A stretch of 6,176 nucleotides of DNA from Chitinophagales bacterium. GTDB taxonomy: Bacteria; Bacteroidota; Bacteroidia; Chitinophagales; Chitinophagaceae. A program made the position numbers and the translations under genes. Positions 1-6,176 of this stretch are shown here, piece by piece (position 1 is the first letter of the stretch; each line of letters begins with the position of its first letter). The stretch lies in the NCBI GenBank assembly GCA_025355935.1, contig JANXYS010000093.1, forward strand, positions 1 to 6,176. The letters are read 5' to 3'. The notes below the pieces were generated by a model. The model made no database searches and had not been told where the DNA came from. It saw only the letters and a program-made list of their open reading frames with translations.

Positions 1-114
1 CGAAATATTCAACGCCTTTTAAAATAAGGTTGTAAGGGGTGTTTGTTACAGCGCTTTCTAATGCCGCTAGTGTTGTACGTTAGCACTCAACAAGAATCGA
101 TAACAAAAAGAGAA
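1..114. other. Left flank, no supported gene
   Basis: This short leader precedes the DUF1398-like gene. All three forward frames reach a stop within the first 33 bases (at 20-22, 25-27 and 31-33), so the tail of an upstream gene could end here, but too little is visible to name it. An in-frame ATG at 43 would extend the downstream gene by 24 residues. That extension does not resemble the family, whose typical N-terminus begins at the ATG at 115, so I treat 43-114 as non-coding leader. A purine-rich stretch (AAAAAGAGAA, 105-114) lies directly before the ATG at 115 and is the only ribosome-binding-like signal. Confidence 0.4.
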
Positions 115-507
115 ATGTTTACATTAGAACAAATAGAATCAGCGTATCGCAAAGTAAAATCAGGTGCAGATTTTCCCGCTTACATTTGCGAAATAGAAAC
201 CTTGGGTGTAACCTCCTTCGAGACTTTCGTCTCAGACGGGCGCACTGATTTCTTTGGTCTTTATAATTATAAAACATCAATACCTTCAAAATATACTGCT
301 TTTTAAATCGCGGAGATTTGCAATGCGCTACAATTTAAATCTGACCTGCTTGCACATCAGCAAGGAAAGACTGATTATTTGTCATTTTGTAATGATATTG
401 CCAAATCAGGTATTCAGAAATGGATGGTTCGTATCGAAAAAATGACTTGCACTTATTATGATAAGGCAGGAAATAAAATCCTGGTGGAACGGACACCGAC
501 GTCATAA
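115..507 (+). pseudogene. DUF1398-family small protein, interrupted by an in-frame TAA
   Basis: Function is unknown. Members of DUF1398 (sometimes labelled phage envelope protein) are small soluble proteins of about 125-150 residues. The chosen start is the ATG at 115 (MFTLEQIESAYRKVKSG), which matches the usual family N-terminus as I remember it. Residues 1-63 carry the family-like stretches SGADFPAYI, LGVTSFETFVSDGRTDFFG and YKTSIPSKY. Codon 64 (304-306) is TAA. Beyond it the same frame stays open for 66 more codons and reads as the expected second half: QFKSDLLAHQQGKTDY, FCNDIAKSGIQKW, EKMTCTYYDKAGNKILVE, ending at TAA 505-507. The total of 130 codons is normal for the family. One substitution (for example GAA to TAA) explains the break, and no indel is needed. 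No in-frame ATG lies close behind the stop, the first being at about 424, so a functional restart is unlikely. The product as written is a 63-residue N-terminal fragment. The family assignment is from memory of homologues. The continuity of the frame is seen directly. Confidence 0.75.
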
Positions 508-911
508 ATAATATTCGTATTTAAAAATACATCTTTGTGAAGTATATCTCTCTGTTTCCTTCTATGTCCGCTTGGATTATGTAACTCACAGATTTTTATC
601 GGGGACTAAAGGAACCGAAAAGATGCTCATTTGACTTTCACATGCTTTCTCTTGTTGCAAGGTGATTACACAAGCTCTTGGATAACATAACACCTACAAG
701 AATGAACGAAAGAAATTGATTAAATGGACGGCTAATGAGATTGTATTCAATGCCGGACTAAAACATTCAGCACCTGCTCGGAAACTATGGGCTCACAATC
801 GTAGTGATTTTTTTCGGAACTTACAATCAACTACTAACACTTCAGGCAGTAGCTAAGTAAAATATCCGCGCTGTGGAAGCTCGCAGCACGTCTGCCGTTA
901 ATATCAGATAA
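508..911. other. 404-base intergenic stretch, no supported gene
   Basis: No convincing gene is found on either strand. The longest forward open stretches are short and unrecognised. One, roughly 684-857, reads KWTANEIVFNAGLKHSAP and ends at TAA; it has no credible start. Another, ending at about 869, reads YGLTIVVIFFGTYNQLL, hydrophobic but also without a start. The minus strand is broken by frequent stops. A small perfect inverted repeat, GTATTT-AA-AAATAC (517-530), sits just after the DUF1398-like gene and is followed by CTTTG. It resembles loosely an AT-rich promoter or a weak terminator but matches neither well. I found no clear Bacteroidota promoter (TTTG then TAnnTTTG) directly upstream of the receptor at 912. 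The region may hold the receptor promoter plus worn-out remnants, but nothing can be assigned. Confidence 0.5.
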
Positions 912-3473
912 ATGAAAATAATCTTTACCTTTCTTTGTAGCACATGTTTTCTGAATATTTATAGCCAAAGTTTGCCAGCGCCCTCTTTGCTCAAACGGGA
1001 TTCTACCCAATTGTTGAGTGAATTGGTAGTTTCGGCATCCAGGGTACCTGAAGATATCTTAGTCTCGCCTGTAAGCATCCAGAAGAAAGATACCACTTTT
1101 TTAAAAAGTTCACCGGCCGCATCTTTTTTCGATGCTATTGAAAATATTCAGGGTGTACAAATGATTACTCCCAGCCTCAGTTTTAAGGTTATCAATGCCC
1201 GCGGATTTGCTAACACAACGAATGTACGTTTTGCGCAACTGGTCGACGGTGCCGATATTCAATCACCTCATATTGGAGGCCCGATAGGAAATGCTCTTGG
1301 TCCAACAGATCTTGATATTGAAAATGTAGAAGTTATTCCGGGCGTTGCCTCTGCACTCTATGGAATGAATACCATCAACGGCCTCGCTAATTTTTCTACC
1401 AGGAATCCTTTTACCTCAGCTGGGGTCACCATTTTGCAGAAAACGGCAGTTACCCACTTGGGAGATTTGGAGAGTGGCGCTAAAATATATTCAGAAACCG
1501 CGGTCAGGATAGCCCGGATACTGTCATCCAAATTCGCCTTAAAGTTCAATGGAAGTTTTACCAGGGGAACTGATTGGATGGCTAATGATCACACTGATCT
1601 AAACCCTCTCGCTAACGCAAGCACCAACCTTTTGGGCATGAATAATCCTGCCATTGACCCCGTGAATAAATATGGGAATGAATCCTCTGACAGAAAAACA
1701 CTTATCCTGCAGGGTAAATCTTACGTTGTGGCACGAACTGGCTATGACGAGAAAGATGTGGTAAACTATGGGCTGAAGAATGTGAAAGCTGATGCTGGAT
1801 TGTTTTACCGGCGGTCTGAATCAAAATCGTTTGTCTACACATACCGCGTGGCTGTATTAGACGCAGTATATCAGCGTGCTAACCGTTTCAAGCTACAGGA
1901 TTACCTTATTCAGCAACACTCCCTGCAATTCAAATCAACTGCCATAAAAGCGCAGGTATACCTTAACGAGGAGAATTCGGGAAAATCATATAATCTCAGA
2001 TCTACTGCCGAAAATATAGACCGTAATTATAAGTCCGATGTTCAATGGTATAGCGATTATACTACTAGCTTCGACCAGGCAATGCAGGCTGGGAGCAACA
2101 TCGCTTCATCTCATCGAATGGCACGAATTGCCGCCGACGCGGGTAGATACGAACCGGGTACGCCAACCTTTACGAATACTCTACAAAAATTGACTAATAT
2201 AAATAACTGGGATATTGGTTCAGCGCTGCGGGTTAAAGCAAAATTGGTAAATGCGGAAATGCAGTTTAATTTAACTGATTCATGGCTGGCATCGTTCAAG
2301 AACAATACCCGCCTGGAATTGCTGGCAGGGCTTGATTCCCGAACGTATTTTATAACGCCTGATGGTAACTATTTTGTGAATCCCCTTAAGGGTGAAGAAA
2401 ACAATGTTATACACTATAGTAAAACAGGAGGTTTTGTATCTGTGAACAAAACTATTTTAATGAGCCGGATCAAGGTGGGCGCAATTATTCGGGCTGATAA
2501 AAATGATTATTTTTCCCTGTTGCTGAATCCCCGTTTCACGGCTGTTTATTCGCCTTCGAATTCACAAGCTATTCGTTTTTCTTTTCAAAGCGGTTATCGT
2601 TTCCCAAGCATCTTCGAAGCATATTCAAATATCAACAGTGGAGGTGTCAAAAGGGTGGGAGGCCTTCGTGTCATGTCGGATGGCATCTTTGAAAAGGCGT
2701 GGCTGCAATCTTCCATCTCCATATTCCAGTCTGCCGTGCTGAAGGATATTAACAGCAACGGTCTTTCAAAAAATGCTGCAATATTAAAAAATAAAGAGCT
2801 GCTCGTCAGAAACCCTCATACTTATATCCGCCCCGAACATATCAGGTCTTTTGAAGGCGGGTACAAATCTGTATATGCCCAAGGGAGGGTTTTAATTGAC
2901 CTTGATTTTTATTTTAACCAGTATCGTAATTTCATCGCGCAGGTTAATATGAACGTTCCTAAAACGCTGGTTCCCGACTCAATTCCTTTTGCATTGTATG
3001 AGAAAACCAAACAAACCCAATATCGGCTATGGACAAATTCGCGCACCTCTGTAAGAAATTACGGGATCAGCGCAGGGATAACTTACCACTTAAGGCAAGG
3101 ATACCGGGTATTTACAAACGCATCTTTTTCTAAATTAAAACAATCTGAAAACGAGGATGGACTTGAAGATGGCTTTAATACTCCAAGGTGGATAACAAAT
3201 ACCAGTATTTATAACGATAAGCTTACTCGGAACCTCGGTGCCGGAGTTACCTGGAAATGGCAGACATCCTATTTATGGCAGTCTTTTCTTGTAACGGGAA
3301 TTACTCCGGCATATTCGACATTGGATGCCCAGGTAAGCTATAAGCTGCCGAAATTGAAACTAAATTTGAAACTGGGCGCGAACAACTTGCTAAATCATTA
3401 CTATGTGTCATTCCTCGGCGGCCCGCAGGTCGGCGCATTTTATTATCTTATGTTTACATACGCTACCAGGTGA
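912..3473 (+). CDS. TonB-dependent outer-membrane receptor
   Basis: This is an outer-membrane gated porin that would import a scarce ligand (siderophore, vitamin, glycan or similar) using energy from TonB-ExbB-ExbD. The 853 residues begin with a signal peptide (about 1-19, hydrophobic core IIFTFLCSTCFLNIY, likely cut around the Ser-Gln at 18-19). A TonB-box-like segment ELVVSASR lies at 37-44. The plug domain spans about 50-165: NARGFA then LVDG at 95-113, and the classical plug end IENVEVIPGVASALYG at 136-151 followed by NGLANFSTRNP. The rest is the beta-barrel, closing with the typical C-terminal signature LGANNLLNHYYVSFLGGP and a final aromatic-rich strand. No carboxypeptidase-like regulatory domain precedes the plug, unlike many Bacteroidota SusC proteins, and no SusD partner is visible, so it is better viewed as a classical receptor than as SusC. 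The substrate cannot be told. The ATG at 912 gives an intact signal peptide; no clear ribosome-binding site precedes it, which is usual in this phylum. The gene appears complete. Confidence 0.95.
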   Translation: MKIIFTFLCSTCFLNIYSQSLPAPSLLKRDSTQLLSELVVSASRVPEDILVSPVSIQKKDTTFLKSSPAASFFDAIENIQGVQMITPSLSFKVINARGFANTTNVRFAQLVDGADIQSPHIGGPIGNALGPTDLDIENVEVIPGVASALYGMNTINGLANFSTRNPFTSAGVTILQKTAVTHLGDLESGAKIYSETAVRIARILSSKFALKFNGSFTRGTDWMANDHTDLNPLANASTNLLGMNNPAIDPVNKYGNESSDRKTLILQGKSYVVARTGYDEKDVVNYGLKNVKADAGLFYRRSESKSFVYTYRVAVLDAVYQRANRFKLQDYLIQQHSLQFKSTAIKAQVYLNEENSGKSYNLRSTAENIDRNYKSDVQWYSDYTTSFDQAMQAGSNIASSHRMARIAADAGRYEPGTPTFTNTLQKLTNINNWDIGSALRVKAKLVNAEMQFNLTDSWLASFKNNTRLELLAGLDSRTYFITPDGNYFVNPLKGEENNVIHYSKTGGFVSVNKTILMSRIKVGAIIRADKNDYFSLLLNPRFTAVYSPSNSQAIRFSFQSGYRFPSIFEAYSNINSGGVKRVGGLRVMSDGIFEKAWLQSSISIFQSAVLKDINSNGLSKNAAILKNKELLVRNPHTYIRPEHIRSFEGGYKSVYAQGRVLIDLDFYFNQYRNFIAQVNMNVPKTLVPDSIPFALYEKTKQTQYRLWTNSRTSVRNYGISAGITYHLRQGYRVFTNASFSKLKQSENEDGLEDGFNTPRWITNTSIYNDKLTRNLGAGVTWKWQTSYLWQSFLVTGITPAYSTLDAQVSYKLPKLKLNLKLGANNLLNHYYVSFLGGPQVGAFYYLMFTYATR

Positions 3474-3482
3474 ACTTCAAAA

Positions 3483-3507
3483 AGGAGCCCTTCTGAAAAT
3501 GGCTCCT
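3483..3507 (+). terminator. Hairpin after the receptor gene, possible terminator
   Basis: A perfect 7-bp inverted repeat, AGGAGCC (3483-3489) and GGCTCCT (3501-3507), flanks an 11-base loop and begins nine bases after the receptor stop codon. Position and GC-rich stem suit a transcription terminator or mRNA 3'-end hairpin. No T-run follows, so it is not a textbook intrinsic terminator. A weaker hairpin, CTGAT-ATTTA-ATCAG (3577-3591), lies further on, in the leader of the P450 gene. Confidence 0.4.
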
Positions 3508-3629
3508 ATCAGTCTTAAGTTCTGAAAAGATAGCATTGTGAACGGCCCTGGGAAAACGAATCAAGGCGTGTGCTTTCTGATATTTAATCAGGCTAAAAAA
3601 TTATCAGGCCATAATACTTAAAATTTAAA

Positions 3630-4966
3630 ATGAAGATGGAGAAGAAAAAGTATAACCTGCCCGGAGGATATTCATTATTTCAGACTACCGTAAAATCATT
3701 TGAATTTTTAAACAATCCGATAAAATTTATTTCTAACAGTATGGAAGTTTTTTCCGGCACCTACTCAGCTTCACTGGGTATAAGGAGAAAATTAATTTTG
3801 ACACAAAATCCGGATTTCATTAATTACATTTTAAAAGATAATCATCGAAATTATAACAAATCAGAATTATCAACAGAACGTGCAGTCCAATTCTTTGGGC
3901 GTGGCCTACTTTTTTCAAACGGTCATTATTGGCTGAGGCAAAGACGATTAATACAACCAGCCTTTCATCGTGAGAAACTTTATAGCCTGTACGAAATTAT
4001 GATCAGGGCCATGGATGACTTTCTGTTAGAATTGCCAGTTAGCGGTATCGTTGACCTTTAACCCTTAGCTCATCGACTTTCGTCAACGTCCTGATACAAT
4101 CACTGTTTGACATAAAGTTTTCAGATCGAACTAGAGAAGAAATAAGTAACATTTTTACAGAACTACAACACTTTTTAATTAAAGATATAAATCAACCATT
4201 ACAAAAGCTGTTTTACCCGTTTACAGGTTCCGAAACCCGGCAACTAAAAAAGGCAAAAAGGTTGCGGGAAATTTTAATGGAAATAATTAATGAAAGAAAA
4301 GCCAGTGATAAAACCTACAATGATTTATTAGACATGCTTTTGAAAAGCACGTATGAAGATAATGGCGAAGCCATGACTAACGAGCAAATTGCAGATGAGG
4401 TACTCATTCTTCTTTTTGCAGGCCATGAAACTACAGCAAACACTCTTTCATGGCTGTTTTATCTACTTTCATCACACAAAGACGTCCTTCAAAAACTGAC
4501 AAAATCGTTCGGCGATAGTACAGTATATGACTGTATTAATAATGAATATCTCAAAGCCACAATAAGTGAAACCATGCGTTTGTATCCGGCCGCCTGGATG
4601 ACAGAACGGGTTGCAATGGCAGATGACGAGTTTGAACAGTTTTCATTTCCAGAAAAAACTATTATTATACCTTTCTTTTATGGTTTGCACCGGGATAAGA
4701 CTTTTTGGAATAATGGACAAGATTTCGAGCCTGAACGTTTTATTTTAAATCCAAAAGTCGAGAAATCTAAATATTATTTTCCTTTTGGCGCAGGCCCAAG
4801 AATGTGTATTGGCAAGAATTTTGCAATGGCTGAAATGTCATTTTTTATCTTTTTATTTTTGAAAAAATTTCAAATTAAACCAGTTGGACAAACACCTAAC
4901 ATGAACCCTTTAATTACGTTAAGACCTGATAAAGTTATCCTGAATATTCAAAGTATTAATGTTTAA
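3630..4966 (+). pseudogene. Cytochrome P450, broken by an in-frame TAA and a one-base deletion
   Basis: Cytochromes P450 are heme-thiolate monooxygenases that oxidise small organic substrates using electrons from separate redox partners; no ferredoxin or reductase gene is present here. All hallmarks are visible: C-helix WxxxR (WLRQR, 3930-3944), I-helix oxygen-binding AGHETT (4418-4435), K-helix ExxR (ETMR, 4568-4579), FEPERF, and the heme loop FGAGPRMCIG (4784-4813) with the axial Cys codon at 4805-4807. The reading frame is damaged. It opens at ATG 3630 (or 3636) and stops at TAA 4059-4061 after VDL. The same frame continues as PLAHRLS, then the family-like sequence FNVLIQSLFDIKF resumes in another frame at 4085. 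Restoring one T between 4082 and 4085 (TCG-TTC-AAC) gives LSFNVLIQSLF with the spacing normal for the family. The span of 1337 bases is one short of 446 codons, and the repaired protein would be 445 residues, normal for a soluble bacterial P450. As written, a 143-residue N-terminal fragment is made. The 3' part (codons from about 4262) lacks the N-terminal half of the fold and would not be a functional enzyme alone. The substrate is unknown. Confidence 0.93.
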
Positions 4967-5041
4967 ATGGGTGCGAGGGATAGCAAATTTCCACTTTATC
5001 ATTCAGTATGTCGAATGGACGTGTCAAAACCTTTTTTCATT

Positions 5042-5051
5042 AATCATGATT
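5042..5051. repeat. 10-base perfect palindrome
   Basis: AATCATGATT is a perfect palindrome in the spacer between the P450 and the membrane protease, about 160 bases before the protease start. It could be a binding site for a dimeric regulator, but short AT-rich palindromes also arise by chance, and no second copy was noticed. Confidence 0.2.
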
Positions 5052-5114
5052 TAGTGAGCGAACCACAATTTTCGAACAACAGAACGTATTGAGCGTTTAT
5101 TTATAATTTGGGTA

Positions 5115-5138
5115 CCGCTAGCGGAGAGATCTTTTTTT
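5115..5138 (+). other. GC-rich palindrome followed by a T7 run, terminator-like
   Basis: CCGCTAGCGG (5115-5124) is a perfect 10-base palindrome in an AT-rich spacer. It is followed after seven bases by seven T residues (5132-5138). As RNA it could form only a 4-bp stem with a 2-base loop, and the T-run is offset, so it would be a weak intrinsic terminator. It could instead be an operator for the downstream protease gene, which starts 74 bases after the T-run. It also overlaps a cluster of restriction-site-like hexamers (GGTACC, GCTAGC, AGATCT). Confidence 0.3.
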
Positions 5139-5211
5139 GACTTACCCCCTGCACGCCTGAATTAAAATTATAACATTATTTAAAATCGTTTAAGCCGGAT
5201 AAAAAGTGAGT

Positions 5212-6048
5212 ATGATAAGAAAACATATGGCTGTCTTCTTTGTTCTTTTTACCTATCTACTCACATGGTCTGTTGAATTGCCGTTGGCAGTCACTAAGTA
5301 CGGTTATGCATCTATACATATTTCTAAAAGCCTGCAAACTATATGCACCCTTTCTCCGGGTATCATTGCCTTAACACTCACGGCGGTTTTTAGCAAATGG
5401 GCTGGTTTGAAGACGTTATTTAGGGAGGTTGTAAAATGGAGGGTTAAATTTAAATGGTATATTATAATAATTATTCTGGGTATACTTTTATGCGGGCTTT
5501 CATTATTTTTATTTAATTCAATATTTGGACAAATTAATAAGCCTGAGCCTGCATACAATTTCCTGTTTTATTTTCTTTTAATTCTCCCATTAAGCGCGTT
5601 ATGGGAGGAGTTAGGTTGGCGGGGCTTCCTGCTACCAATTTTACAGGAGAAATATTCACCCTTAAAAGCCAGCATGATAATCGGATTTGTTTGGGGTTTG
5701 TGGCATTTACCTATCTATCTTGCAATAGATCCTTATGGTGATAAAACTATAATTTTCTTTTTTTTTATGTTCATTGGCTGTTTCGCACTCTCCACCATCG
5801 CGACCTGGCTTTATAATTCAACAAATGGAAGCCTGTTTATTTGCATATTCTTTCATAATGCGGTTAACACAAGTGCAGCCTATTTTTATAGTAATTTAAA
5901 AGGGCACGAATTTAGACCGTTTATAATTTGGATAATATTTTTAGGCGTGTCTGCAATTCTTATATGCCTTAAAACAAAACTTACATTGAATAACAGTGGA
6001 CAGTTTAAAATAACCGAGGAACAAAGTTTAAAGAATCTGGCAGGATAA
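5212..6048 (+). CDS. CPBP/CAAX-type intramembrane protease
   Basis: The family comprises polytopic inner-membrane metalloproteases related to eukaryotic CAAX prenyl endopeptidase Rce1. Bacterial members are implicated in bacteriocin maturation or self-immunity and membrane protein processing, though most have no known substrate. With the ATG at 5212 the protein is 278 residues, a normal length. Motif 1 EExxxR is EELGWR (Glu132-Glu133, Arg137), motif 2 is WGLWH with His165 in a FVWGLWHLP context, and motif 3 is HNAVN (His215, Asn219). Together these are the predicted active-site residues, all intact. Hydrophobic segments at about 7-28, 42-62, 83-106, 117-132, 155-175, 180-202, 206-226 and 236-254 suggest seven or eight membrane helices, with a short polar C-terminal tail. 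A GTG at 5206 would add two residues; ATG 5212 is preferred as the stronger codon. No bacteriocin, leader-peptide or export gene lies beside it, so its physiological role is open. The gene looks undamaged, in contrast to the P450 upstream. Confidence 0.93.
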   Translation: MIRKHMAVFFVLFTYLLTWSVELPLAVTKYGYASIHISKSLQTICTLSPGIIALTLTAVFSKWAGLKTLFREVVKWRVKFKWYIIIIILGILLCGLSLFLFNSIFGQINKPEPAYNFLFYFLLILPLSALWEELGWRGFLLPILQEKYSPLKASMIIGFVWGLWHLPIYLAIDPYGDKTIIFFFFMFIGCFALSTIATWLYNSTNGSLFICIFFHNAVNTSAAYFYSNLKGHEFRPFIIWIIFLGVSAILICLKTKLTLNNSGQFKITEEQSLKNLAG

Positions 6049-6176
6049 ATTATTAAATTCGTTTCCGGAAGTAGCTCATGTTTGAGGATAGACGGGTCGT
6101 GCTAACTCTGCTACTGATAATTCGCATGTTAATAGATTGAAACGATCGAGATTTTAAAACCTGGTTTGCGCCTTGA
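6049..6176. other. Right flank, no supported gene
   Basis: The last 128 bases after the protease stop hold no recognisable gene. A 15-codon open stretch on the minus strand (6129-6176) runs off the window edge and ends in a TAA when read from the right, so a convergent gene could end here, but there is too little sequence to support it. No strong terminator hairpin with a T-run was seen after the protease. Confidence 0.35.

Noticed and set aside
7..85. Integron attC-like site (ATTCAAC at 7-13 and ACGTTAGC near 78-85) in front of the DUF1398-like gene
   Set aside because: The second box does not fit the GTTRRRY consensus and is not complementary to the first, so no attC structure can be drawn.
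43..114. In-frame N-terminal extension of the DUF1398-like gene from the ATG at 43
   Set aside because: The family N-terminus matches the ATG at 115, and the 24 extra residues do not look like a signal peptide or a conserved domain.
254..445. 63-codon open stretch in another frame across the internal TAA of the DUF1398-like gene
   Set aside because: It is a shadow of the pseudogene; the family sequence continues in the original frame beyond the TAA, so no frameshifted product is needed.
1358..2305. Minus-strand open stretches (1358-1549 and 2111-2305) inside the receptor gene
   Set aside because: They lie wholly within a well-supported receptor coding region, are short, and resemble no known family.
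4059..4090. Programmed frameshift or stop read-through joining the two P450 halves
   Set aside because: Both a stop and a frame change would have to be bypassed, there is no slippery heptamer with a downstream structure that I can see, and P450 genes are not known to use such recoding.
5304..5558. Minus-strand 84-codon open stretch inside the membrane protease gene
   Set aside because: It is antisense to a clear transmembrane coding region and has no recognisable features of its own.
6129..6176. End of a minus-strand gene running in from the right edge
   Set aside because: Only 15 codons are visible before the stop and none form a recognisable motif.

Overview
The window looks like a piece of a Bacteroidota genome, most plausibly from the Chitinophagaceae/Sphingobacteriia side. 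The basis is a large TonB-dependent outer-membrane receptor whose signal peptide ends in Ser-Gln, generally AT-rich spacers, the lack of clear Shine-Dalgarno sequences before the starts, and a DUF1398-type small protein of a kind common in that group. This is an inference from style, not from a marker gene.

Layout, all on the + strand. (1) 115-507: a DUF1398-like small gene interrupted by one in-frame TAA. Reading through that stop restores the rest of the family sequence in the same frame, so this is a nonsense lesion and not a frameshift. (2) 508-911: about 400 bases with no gene I can support. (3) 912-3473: an intact TonB-dependent receptor of 853 residues, followed by a short hairpin (3483-3507) that may act as a terminator. 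(4) 3630-4966: a cytochrome P450 gene that keeps every hallmark motif but is split by two lesions close together, an in-frame TAA at 4059-4061 and one missing base near 4083-4084. (5) 4967-5211: an intergenic stretch with two 10-base perfect palindromes, the second just upstream of a run of seven T. (6) 5212-6048: an intact membrane CPBP/CAAX-type protease. (7) 6049-6176: a short tail with no supported feature.

The genes share orientation but are separated by 156-404 bases of spacer, so they do not look like a tight operon, and I see no functional link among receptor, P450 and protease beyond adjacency. The most notable point is that two of the four protein genes are broken by small, recent-looking lesions while the sequence around the breaks stays family-like. 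That suggests either an accessory region in early decay or base-level errors in the assembly. I do not see a convincing undescribed system here.
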